This document shows positions 41,832 through 50,453 of a stretch of 64,000 nucleotides of DNA, piece by piece. Position 1 is the first letter of the stretch; each line of letters begins with the position of its first letter. This DNA is from Propionicimonas sp. (GTDB taxonomy: Bacteria > Actinomycetota > Actinomycetes > Propionibacteriales > Propionibacteriaceae), in the NCBI RefSeq assembly GCF_029975155.1, contig NZ_JARKPQ010000090.1, positions 1-64,000 on the forward strand, in the 5' to 3' direction. Made by a program: the position numbers and the translations under genes. The notes under the pieces were generated by a model, which ran no database searches, was not told the DNA's origin, and saw only the letters and a list, made by a program, of their open reading frames with translations.

Positions 41832-43247
41832 CTACCCCTTCGGTGGACCCCAGGACGGGTCGACGGCCGAATACCGAGGCGATCCTATCGGCGGCTGGCC
41901 GGGTGGCGCTGGCCAGCTGCCCGCGATTCCCGAAGGTCCCGGCCAGGAGGGCGGCTCGAATGCTGTCGGCTTCGGGCGCCGCAGCCGTGGCAGACTCAGC
42001 CGGAGCCCGCGCGGGTCGTCGATCGCGACCCCGCGAAGGGCCCTCGTCTGTTCCACGAGGTAGCGAGCCCGACGGGTGGCGGTCTCGTCGTAGATGCCGC
42101 GCACCTGGCCGTCCCGCAGGTACGCCAGCTCGGTGAGCAGCCGTTCCAGCCGCACGGTCGCGGCGAAGACGGTCCAGCCGCGGGTCGCGGCCACCATCAC
42201 CGCCCACCAGCGCAGTCGCTGCCGGGAGAAGACCTCCGGGTCCGAGGCCGGCAGCCAGCCCAGCTGCGCGTAGTCGCCGAGCCGGGTGGCCAGGACGCGG
42301 CGCTGCATGAGGACCTGCCGGACGACGTAGACGACGGCGGAGATCACCAGCGGCACCGCGACCAGCCAGTAGATGAACAGCTGCCCCTGCTCGCTGTTCA
42401 GCGTCGCCTGGGAGTTGAACACCATGTGCAGCAGGGCGGCGCCGCCATAGCCGGCGAGCGGCGCCAGCACGCGGACCACCTTGCTGCGGGTGCGCAGCGC
42501 CACGGCCACCCCGATGCCGGTCAGCATCGTGAACAGCGGGTGCCCGAACGACGTCCAGAAGCCGCGCAGCCAGACCAGCTGGTTCACGGCGGCGTCCGCG
42601 TCCCCGACCCCGATGTTCTCGGACGAGTACACGATCGCGCGCGAGTAGTAGATGATGTTCTCGGTGAAGGCGAACCCCACCGCGGACAGCCCGGCGAGCA
42701 CGATCAGCGACACCTTCGACGTCAGCCGGTAGCGGGCGAGGATCGCGATCAGGAACAGCACGGACGCCTTCGCCGCCTCCTCCACGAACGGCGCGACGAA
42801 GATCGCCGCCCGCGCGCTCGTCGCCGGGTCGCCGTTGCCGGCCACAGCCAGCTGCTGGGCGGCCCAGGTGTTCACGTGGACGGAAAGGAAGGTGGCCACC
42901 GCGGCCCCCCATCCCAGGACGAGGTACCAGACCACCAGGCGCTGGGGACGATACCGGTCGGCCCAGACGAACACCACCGTCCAGAACACCAGGGTGGGCA
43001 GCGCCAGCCAGAAGCCGGTGCGGATCGCGGCGGGGTTGATGCCCGGAATGACGCCCCCGGTCACCGGGGTGTCCGCGGTGAGCATCAGGTACTGCGACAC
43101 CAGCGCGACCACGAAGACCGCGCTGAGCGCGACGACGGCCCACGTCCACCAGGACCGCAGCAGCCGTTTCGGCAGCGGCTCCGACCGGTCCTCCGGCAGC
43201 GGGAGGTCGTTGCGCCGCCGCGCGAGCTCGGCCACCGGATCGGTCAT
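41832..43247 (-). CDS. PrsW-like intramembrane metalloprotease
   Basis: The 471-residue protein has about eight or nine transmembrane helices after a charged N-terminus. The PrsW/CAAX-protease-like motifs are present: FVAPFVEEAAKASVLF (EExxK), a glutamate in FAFTENIIYYS, and histidines in FGHPLFTMLTG and LLHMVFNSQ. PrsW proteases cleave membrane-bound anti-sigma factors in Bacillus, but targets in Actinobacteria are unknown. The C-terminal 100 residues are cytoplasmic and Pro-rich. A TACTCT box ends 8 nt before the ATG, suggesting a leaderless start. Confidence 0.87.
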   Translation of the reverse strand: MTDPVAELARRRNDLPLPEDRSEPLPKRLLRSWWTWAVVALSAVFVVALVSQYLMLTADTPVTGGVIPGINPAAIRTGFWLALPTLVFWTVVFVWADRYRPQRLVVWYLVLGWGAAVATFLSVHVNTWAAQQLAVAGNGDPATSARAAIFVAPFVEEAAKASVLFLIAILARYRLTSKVSLIVLAGLSAVGFAFTENIIYYSRAIVYSSENIGVGDADAAVNQLVWLRGFWTSFGHPLFTMLTGIGVAVALRTRSKVVRVLAPLAGYGGAALLHMVFNSQATLNSEQGQLFIYWLVAVPLVISAVVYVVRQVLMQRRVLATRLGDYAQLGWLPASDPEVFSRQRLRWWAVMVAATRGWTVFAATVRLERLLTELAYLRDGQVRGIYDETATRRARYLVEQTRALRGVAIDDPRGLRLSLPRLRRPKPTAFEPPSWPGPSGIAGSWPAPPGQPPIGSPRYSAVDPSWGPPKG

Positions 43248-43254
43248 GACCGCA

Positions 43255-43260
43255 AGAGTA
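43255..43260 (-). promoter_or_regulatory. -10 box TACTCT of a leaderless promoter
   Basis: On the minus strand TACTCT ends 8 nt before the PrsW-like ATG at 43247, in line with the TANNNT spacing at other genes. Confidence 0.45.
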
Positions 43261-43310
43261 CAAGCGCCGTCCCGGCGCCCCTCCCCCCGTCACACCGAAG
43301 GTTCCCCACC

Positions 43311-43391
43311 CGTCATCCCGGCGAACGCCGGGACCCCCGCACCACACCGACGACCTCACCACAGAGATCCCGGGTCAAGCCCGGGATGACG
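43311..43391. repeat. Family-2 palindromic repeat pair
   Basis: CGTCATCCCGGCGAACGCCG and the inverted GATCCCGGGTCAAGCCCGGG flank a 30-bp unrelated spacer upstream of the TetR promoter. It is a cruciform-capable copy of the same family as 29388 and 57660. Confidence 0.85.
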
Positions 43392-43399
43392 TATTCCGA

Positions 43400-43449
43400 C
43401 CAAACTGTACGGTTTGGTTTGACTCGAATCAGACTGAACCGTACAGTCT
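43400..43449 (+). promoter_or_regulatory. TetR-gene promoter with two overlapping operators
   Basis: -35 TTGACT (43419-43424) and -10 TACAGT (43442-43447) are 17 bp apart, and the -10 ends 8 nt before the GTG at 43455. CCAAAC-TGTACG-GTTTGG (43400-43417) lies just upstream of the -35, and AGACTG-N7-CAGTCT (43431-43449) covers the -10. The 11-mer ACTGTACGGTT of the first site recurs inverted (AACCGTACAGT) in the second. Autorepression of the whole exporter operon is likely. Confidence 0.75.
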
Positions 43450-43454
43450 GATTC

Positions 43455-44069
43455 GTGCCTACAGCAGCGGCCAGACGCAAGGCGGAGAAGCGCGAGCAGA
43501 TCACCTCGGCCGCGCGCAAGCTGTTCCTCGCCCAGGGGTTCGCCGGCACCTCCATGGACGCCGTCACCGCCGAGGCCGGCGTGAGCAAGCAGACGCTGTA
43601 CGCCTACTTCCCCGGCAAGATCGACCTGCTCGCCGCCGTGCTCTACGAAGGCATGAGCCAGCTCGTGCTGCATCCGCCCGAGCACGACTTCCGCACGCTC
43701 GACGACCTGCGAGAGACCCTGGTCGAGTTCTCCGCACGCCTCACCGGCAGCCTGCTCCAGCCCGACACGATCGCCCTGGTGCGGCTGGTGCTGGGCGAGG
43801 TGTTCCGGGTGGCGGAGCTGCGCCAGGCGTTCCGCGAGGCGCTGCCCGGCCAGGTCCTGGCCCAGACCCAGGAACTGCTCAGACAGGCGGACGCCCGGGG
43901 CCTGCTGTCCATTCCCGACCCGGAACTCGCGTCGCGGATGTTCGTCGGACCCGTGATGACCTACGTCGCCCTGGACGGGTTCCTCAGCGCCGATCCCGCT
44001 CCCCCGCCGGAACGGGTGGAGCTGGCCCAGCTCGTCGATGCGTTCCTCACCAGCGTGGACGGGCTCTGA
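43455..44069 (+). CDS. TetR family transcriptional regulator
   Basis: The 204-residue protein begins at a GTG with a leaderless promoter. The DNA-binding domain is classical: KREQITSAARKLFLAQGFAG, TSMDAVTAEAGVSKQTLYAYFPGKIDLL. The C-terminal ligand and dimerisation domain (about 80-200) resembles the AefR/TetR_C_7-like group. The stop overlaps the start of the first adaptor gene (TGATG). It heads a seven-gene operon and presumably represses it until a toxic substrate of the exporter binds. Confidence 0.92.
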   Translation: MPTAAARRKAEKREQITSAARKLFLAQGFAGTSMDAVTAEAGVSKQTLYAYFPGKIDLLAAVLYEGMSQLVLHPPEHDFRTLDDLRETLVEFSARLTGSLLQPDTIALVRLVLGEVFRVAELRQAFREALPGQVLAQTQELLRQADARGLLSIPDPELASRMFVGPVMTYVALDGFLSADPAPPPERVELAQLVDAFLTSVDGL

Positions 44070-45340
44070 TGCTCCGCGTCCGCCACGTCGCCGTCGCCGC
44101 GGCCCTCGCCGTCCTCGCCGGCTGCGCCACCCCGTCCGGACTGGTGGTGGCCGGAACCGTGGACGACACCCTCAGCACGGTGGTGGTGCCGGCTCTCGCC
44201 GTGCCGGCGGTCGACCTCGACGCAGGCTTCACCGACAGCACCGGGGACTACGACCCGGTCACCGGGCGGACCGGCGACCGGACAAGCTCCGCGGGTACGA
44301 CCTACGGCGTCGGCACGACCGTGCGGATCGCGAGCGTTGCGGTGGCCGAGGGCGACACCGTCCACACCGGCCAGACCCTCGCGACGGTCGACACCGCCGC
44401 CCTGAAGGCACAGCTCGCGGTGACCAAGGCCGACGCCGCGGAGGCCGCCGCGAACGTCGATGTCCTCGCCAGCGGCATCGAGGAGACCTACGACAAGCAG
44501 GCCGACGTCAAGGACGCCAAGCGCAAGGTCCGGGACGCGATCGACAAGCTCCACGACGCGAAGGGCAAGCTGCTCACGGCGAGGAAGACCATCCGGCAGG
44601 CGCTGCCGAAGCTGAAGGCCGCGCTCGCCCAGGTCAGGACGATGATCGCGAACTACCCGCCCGTGCCCCCGCCCGGCTACCCCACCCTCGACGAGTTGCG
44701 GGCGCAGGAGCGGAAGCTGGCCGCGCAGGTGGCCCAGCTGACCGCGGGACTGAAGAAGATCAACGCGACCCTGCCCAAACTGAACACCGGCCTGTCGAAG
44801 GCCAAGAAGGGCCTGAAGAAGCTCGAGGACGCCGAGGCGACCATCACGGACGCGCGAGGCACGCTGCGCGACCTCAAGGAGCTGGCCGAACTGAGGGCCG
44901 AGGCCATGAAGGTGCCGATCGACGCGGTCCGGGCGCAGGTGTCCCTGGCCACGCTCACGTCCCCGGTCGACGGGGTGGTCGTCCGGGTGGCCGCCGTGGG
45001 CGACCAACTCGCTCCGGGAGCCACCGCCGCGGAGGTCCGCGAGTCGGGTCCCCGCACGGTCACGGCGTGGCTGTCGCCGGCCCAGCTCGACCGGGTGTGC
45101 GAGGGCGACCCGGCACGCGTCGCCGGCGACTGGACGGGCGCAGTGGTGCCGGCGACCCTGACCCGGATCGGCACCAGGGCGGACTACCCGCCGACGAGCG
45201 TGCCCACCGACGAGGTCCACCTCACCCGCGCGGTCGAGGTGGAGTTCACCGCCACCGGAGAGCTCCCCGCGGGAGCACCGGTGGAGATCACCATCCAGGG
45301 CTGCCGCGAGGCAGCGGACGCTAACCAGCCGAACAGGTGA
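44069..45340 (+). CDS. HlyD-like adaptor lipoprotein
   Basis: The 423-residue product has a signal peptide with lipobox LAGC (Cys about 19). A biotinyl-lipoyl-like half motif (VRIASVAVAEGDTVHTGQTLATVD) is followed by a long coiled coil (about 115-290, with a Pro-rich kink YPPVPPPGYP near 200), and the second lipoyl half (LATLTSPVDGVVVRVAAVGDQL). A beta-barrel ends the protein. This is the membrane fusion/adaptor pattern, here lipid-anchored outside the membrane of a Gram-positive cell. It is coupled to the TetR gene and likely stabilises the ABC exporter. Confidence 0.85.
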   Translation: MLRVRHVAVAAALAVLAGCATPSGLVVAGTVDDTLSTVVVPALAVPAVDLDAGFTDSTGDYDPVTGRTGDRTSSAGTTYGVGTTVRIASVAVAEGDTVHTGQTLATVDTAALKAQLAVTKADAAEAAANVDVLASGIEETYDKQADVKDAKRKVRDAIDKLHDAKGKLLTARKTIRQALPKLKAALAQVRTMIANYPPVPPPGYPTLDELRAQERKLAAQVAQLTAGLKKINATLPKLNTGLSKAKKGLKKLEDAEATITDARGTLRDLKELAELRAEAMKVPIDAVRAQVSLATLTSPVDGVVVRVAAVGDQLAPGATAAEVRESGPRTVTAWLSPAQLDRVCEGDPARVAGDWTGAVVPATLTRIGTRADYPPTSVPTDEVHLTRAVEVEFTATGELPAGAPVEITIQGCREAADANQPNR

Positions 45341-45345
45341 GAACG

Positions 45346-46152
45346 ATGGCAGAACACAAGCGGAAGCACCCTCCGGTCCCGGTGATCGTGGCCGTCCTGC
45401 TGCTGCTGATCGGCGGCGGCATCTGGTGGTGGTGGAGTTCGACCCAACCGAGCTCCGCCGCGTCGGCGACGGCGCTGACCGGGACGGTCGAGTCCAACCA
45501 GTACCAGATCTCCCCCGCGATCGCCGGCCGGATCACCGACGTCGCGGTCGCCGAGGGCGACCAGGTCACCAAGGGCCAGGAGCTCGTCCGGCTCGACCAG
45601 TCGGCGATCCGGCTGCAGCTGGAGCAGGCCACGCAGGGCGTCGAGGCGGCCAAGGCCGCCGTCCGCAACGCGAAGGACGACGACGACGCGACGAAGGCGG
45701 ACGTGGCCGCGGCCAAGGCGCGGCAGAAGCAGGCCGAGGCGGCGGTGAAGCTGGCCCGGGTGCAGCTCGGCTACACCGTGGTCACCGCGCCGCGCGACGG
45801 TACGGTCGTGTCGGTCACCAGCAACGCCGGCCAGAACGCGGCCCCGGGCAAGACCCTGCTGACCATCACCGACCCGGCCGACCTGTTCGTCCGCGTGTTC
45901 GTGGCGGAGCCGGAGATCGGGAACGTGACGGTCGGGCAGTCGGTCAGGCTCACCACCGATTCGGGGGCGGCATACGACGGCACGGTCAGCTACATCGCCA
46001 GCGAGTCGGAGTTCACGCCCAACAACGTGCAGACCAAGGACCAGCGGGTGAAGCTGGTCTACGAGGTGCGGGTCACGGTCGGCAACCCCTCGGGCTCCGG
46101 GCAGGCGGGCACCCTGAAGGCCGGCATGCCGGTGGACGCCACCCTGGGCTGA
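45346..46152 (+). CDS. HlyD family secretion adaptor
   Basis: The 268-residue protein starts at ATG 45346 (an in-frame GTG at 45337 overlaps the previous stop). One N-terminal transmembrane helix (11-26, ending in WWWWSS) is followed by the lipoyl motif ISPAIAGRITDVAVAEGDQV, a short coiled coil (85-145), a second lipoyl half (TAPRDGTVVSVTSNAGQN) and a beta-barrel. It resembles YhiI/YbhG-type adaptors that work with YhhJ-type permeases. Two adaptors in one operon is unusual; the first is a lipoprotein and this one is membrane-anchored. Confidence 0.88.
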   Translation: MAEHKRKHPPVPVIVAVLLLLIGGGIWWWWSSTQPSSAASATALTGTVESNQYQISPAIAGRITDVAVAEGDQVTKGQELVRLDQSAIRLQLEQATQGVEAAKAAVRNAKDDDDATKADVAAAKARQKQAEAAVKLARVQLGYTVVTAPRDGTVVSVTSNAGQNAAPGKTLLTITDPADLFVRVFVAEPEIGNVTVGQSVRLTTDSGAAYDGTVSYIASESEFTPNNVQTKDQRVKLVYEVRVTVGNPSGSGQAGTLKAGMPVDATLG

Positions 46153-46155
46153 GCC

Positions 46156-47184
46156 ATGACGTCCTCACCCACCGGGGCTCCCCCGGCCATCCGCGCCAGC
46201 GGTCTGCGCCGCACGTTCGGCGACACCGTGGCCGTGGAGTCGCTCGACCTCGACATCGGCACCGGCAGCGTGTTCGGGCTGCTCGGTCCGGACGGGGCCG
46301 GCAAGTCCACGCTGATCCGGATGCTCGCCACGGTGCTCACCCCGGACGCCGGGGACGCGACCGTGTTCGGACGCTCGGTGGTGCGCGAGCGCGATGCGGT
46401 GACGCCCCGGATCGGCTACATGTCCCAGCGGTTCTCGATGTATCCCGATCTGTCGGTCGCGGAGAACCTGGACTTCTTCGCCACCATCCGCGGCGTGGGC
46501 CGCGCCGACCGGCGGACGCGCGCGAAGGCTCTGCTGGAGGGCATGGGGCTGGACGAGTTCACCACGCGCCAGGCGCAGTTCCTCTCCGGCGGCATGAAGC
46601 AGAAGCTGATGCTCGCCACCACGCTCATGCACGAGCCCGACCTGCTGCTGCTCGACGAGCCGACCACCGGCGTCGACCCGGTGTCCCGACGCGAGTTCTG
46701 GCGGATCCTGGCCGGGCTGCACCGGGACGGCAGGACGGTGCTGGTCGCCACCCCCTACATGGACGAGGCGGAGCAGTGCACCGACATCGCCTTCCTCGAC
46801 CGCGGCCGGATCCGGCAGGCCGGGACGCCCGACGAGATCAAGTCTCTGGTTCCCGGCCGGCTGCTGGAGATCTCCACCGCCCAGCCGAGGGCGGCCCTGC
46901 CGGTCCTTGCCGGGACGCCGGGCGTGCAGTCGGTGCACCTGCTCGGCGATGTCGTCCGGGTCCTCTGGGACGCCCCGGGTGAGCCGGAACCGGCACTCGT
47001 CGCCGCGCTGTCCGCGGCCGGCATGCCCGACGCCGCCGCTCGGGAGACCGCTCCCGACATGGAGACGGTCTTCGCCTACCTGGCCGAACCCCAACCGTCA
47101 TCCGGGCTTGACCCTCGTCATCCCGGGCTTGATCCTCGTCATCCCGGGCCTGATCCGGGATCCCCCGACGGAGTGGCCTCATGA
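46156..47184 (+). CDS. ABC transporter ATP-binding protein (first of two)
   Basis: The 342-residue product has Walker A GPDGAGKSTLIRML (Asp replaces Asn of the usual GPNGAGKS), signature FLSGGMKQKLMLA, Walker B LLLLDEPTTGVDPVSR and a Q-loop YMSQRFSMY. GPDGAGKS is typical of the first ATPase half in YhiH/RbbA-like exporters. The C-terminal 30 residues (SSGLDPRHPGLDPRHPGPDP) are encoded by three tandem family-2 repeat halves (47097-47166) and are not part of the ABC fold. The next gene overlaps the stop (ATGA). Confidence 0.93.
   Translation: MTSSPTGAPPAIRASGLRRTFGDTVAVESLDLDIGTGSVFGLLGPDGAGKSTLIRMLATVLTPDAGDATVFGRSVVRERDAVTPRIGYMSQRFSMYPDLSVAENLDFFATIRGVGRADRRTRAKALLEGMGLDEFTTRQAQFLSGGMKQKLMLATTLMHEPDLLLLDEPTTGVDPVSRREFWRILAGLHRDGRTVLVATPYMDEAEQCTDIAFLDRGRIRQAGTPDEIKSLVPGRLLEISTAQPRAALPVLAGTPGVQSVHLLGDVVRVLWDAPGEPEPALVAALSAAGMPDAAARETAPDMETVFAYLAEPQPSSGLDPRHPGLDPRHPGPDPGSPDGVAS
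47097..47166. repeat. Tandem family-2 half repeats inside the 3' end of an ABC ATPase gene
   Basis: Three CGTCATCCCGGGCTTGA-type units follow each other without the inverted partner and end at TGATCCGGGATCC. They are translated in frame as a Pro/His/Asp-rich tail. Confidence 0.85.
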
Positions 47185-48326
47185 GGGCCTCACTCATCCG
47201 CATCGGCGCGATCATCCGCAAGGAGTTCCGGCACCTCGGCCGCGACCCGCGGATGCTGCTCGCCGTGGTGATCACGCCGGTGATCCAGCTGCTGCTGTTC
47301 GCGTACGCGATCAGCTTCGACGTGGAGAACGTGCCGACGATCGTGATCGACCTCGACCAGACGCAGGCCAGCCGCACGTACGTGGAGAAGTACGAGGCGT
47401 CCCCGTTCTTCGAGGTGGTCGCGACCGGCACCACGCTGGCGGAGATCGACCAGGCCTTCGACGCCAACAGCGCGCGGGTCGCCGTCGTGGTGCCGTCGGG
47501 GTTCGCGCGCTCCCTCGCCCGGGGTGAGCAGGCGCAGATCGCGGTGCTGGTCGACGGCAGCGAGCCGAACGCCGCGAAGGTGTCCCAGGCGTACTCCGTG
47601 GCACTGAACCAGATCTACTCCCAGCAGCTCACCATGGAGTGGGCGCAGTCCCAGGGCCTGGACCTCAGCAGCATTGGCAGCCTCGAGCCGCGGGTGCGGA
47701 CCTGGTACAACCCCGAGCGCCGCTCGTCCGACTTCCTGATCCCCGGGCTGATGATCGTGATCATCGCCATCGTGACCGTCCAGCAGACGGCGGTCACGCT
47801 CGTCCGGGAGCGCGACCTGGGCACGCAGGAACAGCTCGAGGTGAGTCCCATGCGCCGGATCGAGCTGATGGTCGGCAAGCTCCTGCCCTGGACGCTGATC
47901 GCCTTCCTCGACGTCGCGCTGATCACCGGACTGGGCCGGACGATCTTCGACGTGCCGCTGCGCGGGGACTTCTGGACGCTCGCGGTCGGCGCGGCCCTGT
48001 TCGTGTTCGCGTCCCTCGGCATGGGGCTGCTGATCTCGGCCGTGGCGCCGTCCCTGGACACCGCGAACATCCTGGCGATGCTGGTCGCGTTCCTGCCGTC
48101 CTTCCTGTTGTCCGGCTTCGCGTTCGCCCTCGACCAGATCCCGACCTGGCTGGAGTGGATCAGCTACGCCTTCCCCGCCCGGTTCATGGTGACGATCTCC
48201 CGCGGGGTGTTCCTGAAGGGAGCCGGCTTCACCGAGCTGTGGCCGGAGCTGGTCTCGCTCGCGGTCTACGCGCTGGTGATGCTGGTGGTCTCCTCGGTGC
48301 TGTACGGACGGAGGGCCGCACGATGA
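47181..48326 (+). CDS. ABC-2 permease (YhhJ/YbhS-like, first)
   Basis: This 381-residue membrane protein has one N-terminal helix (FRHLGRDPRMLLAVVITPVIQ then LLLFAYAI), a large extracytoplasmic domain (about 45-175) and five C-terminal helices, with VRERDLGTQEQLEVSPMRRIELMVGKLLPW as the conserved cytoplasmic coupling loop. This is the ABC2_membrane_3 architecture. It probably forms the exporter channel together with the second permease. Its stop overlaps the next start (ATGA). Confidence 0.92.
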   Translation: MRASLIRIGAIIRKEFRHLGRDPRMLLAVVITPVIQLLLFAYAISFDVENVPTIVIDLDQTQASRTYVEKYEASPFFEVVATGTTLAEIDQAFDANSARVAVVVPSGFARSLARGEQAQIAVLVDGSEPNAAKVSQAYSVALNQIYSQQLTMEWAQSQGLDLSSIGSLEPRVRTWYNPERRSSDFLIPGLMIVIIAIVTVQQTAVTLVRERDLGTQEQLEVSPMRRIELMVGKLLPWTLIAFLDVALITGLGRTIFDVPLRGDFWTLAVGAALFVFASLGMGLLISAVAPSLDTANILAMLVAFLPSFLLSGFAFALDQIPTWLEWISYAFPARFMVTISRGVFLKGAGFTELWPELVSLAVYALVMLVVSSVLYGRRAAR

Positions 48327-49444
48327 GCCTGCGTCGCGTCCGGCTGCTGGTGTGGAAGGAGTTCACCCAGCTGCGCCGGGACCCCCTGCTGATCCGGCTG
48401 CTGCTGCTGATGCCGGTGCTGCAGCTGATCATGTTCGGCTACGTGGTGGCCGTGGACGTCCGCCACCTGACCACCGCCGTCGTCGACCTCGACCGGACGG
48501 CGACCTCGCGCAAGCTCGAGGCGGCCTTCACCGGTTCGGAGTACTTCACGATCACCCAGCGCCCGGCGACCGAGGACGACCTGCGTCCCCTGCTGGACCG
48601 GGGGACGGTCAAGGTGGCGCTGGTGATCCCCGAGGGCACGGAGGACCGTCTGACCAGGGGCGAGACCGCGCCGATCGGCATCATCGTGGACGGCTCGGAC
48701 TCGCAGATCTCGGCGATCGGCAGCGGCTACGCGTCCCAGATCGTCGCCCAGTTCAACACGCAGCGACGGGACGAGCTGGGCGTGTCGGTGGCGGCGCCGG
48801 GGATCGATGCGAGGATCCGGGTGATGTTCAACCCGACACTCGACCCGATCAACACCATGATCCCGGGACTGATCGCGGCGATCATGATGATCTCGCTGAT
48901 GGCGATCATGAGCCAGGCCGTGGTGAAGGAGCGGGAGTCGGGCACCCTGGAGCAGATGTTCGTCACGCCGATCAAGGCCACGGAGTACCTGATCGGCAAG
49001 CTCACGCCCTACGCGGCGCTGGCGACGGCGCAGATGCTGCTGGTGGCCGCGGGCGGCCTGTTCTGGTTCCGGGTGCCGTTCAACGGCAACTTCTGGGTGG
49101 TGCTGGTGGGGCTGTTCCTGTTCATGTTCACCTGCATCGGCCTCGGGCTGCTGGTGTCCCTGGTCTCGCGCACCCGCCACCAGGCGCAGCAGGCGGTGAT
49201 GTTCATCATGATCCCGACGATGGTGCTGTCGGGGTTCATCTTCCCGGTCCAGTCGATGCCCGAGATCATCCAGCCGCTGACGAACCTGATCCCGCTGACC
49301 TTCGCGTTGCAGGTGCTGCGCGGCGCGTTCGTGAAGGGCAGTGACTTCGCGGCGCTCGCCGTCCCCCTGCTGGCGCTGGCCGGCTTCGCCGTGGTGATCT
49401 TCGGCGCCTCCATCGCCGCCACCCGCCGCCGGATCACGGAGTGA
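48323..49444 (+). CDS. ABC-2 permease (YhhJ/YbhR-like, second)
   Basis: The 373-residue product has the same layout as its neighbour: an N-terminal helix (FTQLRRDPLLIRLLLLMPVLQ), an external domain (about 45-170), and five C-terminal helices with the coupling loop VKERESGTLEQMFVTPIKATEYLIGKL. It is clearly a paralogue of the first permease, so the exporter is most likely heterodimeric. It is separated from the second ATPase gene by 9 nt that include a GAGGAGG ribosome site. Confidence 0.92.
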   Translation: MSLRRVRLLVWKEFTQLRRDPLLIRLLLLMPVLQLIMFGYVVAVDVRHLTTAVVDLDRTATSRKLEAAFTGSEYFTITQRPATEDDLRPLLDRGTVKVALVIPEGTEDRLTRGETAPIGIIVDGSDSQISAIGSGYASQIVAQFNTQRRDELGVSVAAPGIDARIRVMFNPTLDPINTMIPGLIAAIMMISLMAIMSQAVVKERESGTLEQMFVTPIKATEYLIGKLTPYAALATAQMLLVAAGGLFWFRVPFNGNFWVVLVGLFLFMFTCIGLGLLVSLVSRTRHQAQQAVMFIMIPTMVLSGFIFPVQSMPEIIQPLTNLIPLTFALQVLRGAFVKGSDFAALAVPLLALAGFAVVIFGASIAATRRRITE

Positions 49445-49453
49445 GGAGGGACG

Positions 49454-50446
49454 ATGAGCTACCAAGAACCGCTCCCTGAGGAGGTCGCTCTGCGACCGTC
49501 ACGAAGGGCCATCAGCACCGACCCCGCGATCTCCGTCCGCGGCCTCACCAAGACGTTCGGCTCGTTCACGGCGGTAGACGGCATCGACCTCGACGTCCCG
49601 CGCGGCCAGATCTTCGGCTTCCTCGGCCCGAACGGCTCGGGCAAGACCACCACGATCCGGATGCTCACGGGCACCCTCCGCCCGCGGGCGGGCGAGGCGC
49701 GGGTCCTGGGCGAGGACGTGGTGCGCCATCCGGACCGGGTGCAGCGCCGGATCGGCTACATGAGCCAGAAGTTCGCCCTGTTCGAGGACATGACGGTCGA
49801 CGAGAATCTGACGTTCTACGCCGGGGTGTACGACCTCGACCGCGAGAGGTTCGCCGCCCAGCGCGACTACGTGCTGCGCATGGCCGACCTGGTCGGACGC
49901 GAGGACGAGCTGACCCGCAACCTCTCTGTCGGCTGGCGGCAGCGGCTCGCACTGGGCGCGGCGACCATCCACGAGCCGGAACTGCTGTTCCTCGACGAGC
50001 CGACCTCGGGGGTGGACCCGGTCGCCCGCCGCCAGTTCTGGGACCTGCTGTACGACCTGGCCAGCCGCGGCGTCACGCTGTTCGTGACCACCCACTACAT
50101 GGACGAGGCCACGCACTGCAATCGCCTCGCCTTCATCTACCGTGGCCGGATCATCGCCGACGGCAGTCCCGCCGAGATCAGGTCGCAGCACATGGACCAG
50201 CGCATCTTCGACATCTCCGCGGCCGACGCGGGCGCCGTCCTGCAGTGGCTGGACACCGCGCCGGGCGTCGACGAGGCCTACGCCTCCGGCGCGTCCCTGC
50301 ACGCGGTCGTCCCCGCCGACTCCCCGCTCACCGAGTCCGCTCTGCGCGACCAGCTCACCGCCGCCGGCCACCCGGACACCGTCGTCACCGGGGTCGACCC
50401 CACGATCGAGGACGTCTTCGTCAACCTCGTCTCCCGCCAGCGCTGA
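49454..50446 (+). CDS. ABC transporter ATP-binding protein (second)
   Basis: The 330-residue protein starts MSYQEPLPEEVALRPSRRA before the ABC core begins at about residue 23 (ISVRGLTKTFGSFTAVDGID). Those first 20 residues come from a family-1 repeat (49469-49508) inserted next to the start. The core has Walker A GPNGSGKTTTIRML, Q-loop YMSQKFALFEDM, signature NLSVGWRQRLALGAA (LSVGW instead of LSGGQ) and Walker B LLFLDEPTSGVDP. The LSVGW variant is characteristic of this YbhF/RbbA-type half. It ends the exporter operon. Confidence 0.93.
   Translation: MSYQEPLPEEVALRPSRRAISTDPAISVRGLTKTFGSFTAVDGIDLDVPRGQIFGFLGPNGSGKTTTIRMLTGTLRPRAGEARVLGEDVVRHPDRVQRRIGYMSQKFALFEDMTVDENLTFYAGVYDLDRERFAAQRDYVLRMADLVGREDELTRNLSVGWRQRLALGAATIHEPELLFLDEPTSGVDPVARRQFWDLLYDLASRGVTLFVTTHYMDEATHCNRLAFIYRGRIIADGSPAEIRSQHMDQRIFDISAADAGAVLQWLDTAPGVDEAYASGASLHAVVPADSPLTESALRDQLTAAGHPDTVVTGVDPTIEDVFVNLVSRQR
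49469..49508. repeat. Family-1 repeat, inverted full copy at the start of a gene
   Basis: This full 40-bp copy runs opposite to the one at 4539 and is translated on the plus strand as PLPEEVALRPSRRA at residues 6-19 of the second ATPase. Confidence 0.9.
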
Positions 50447-50453
50447 CGTCACC

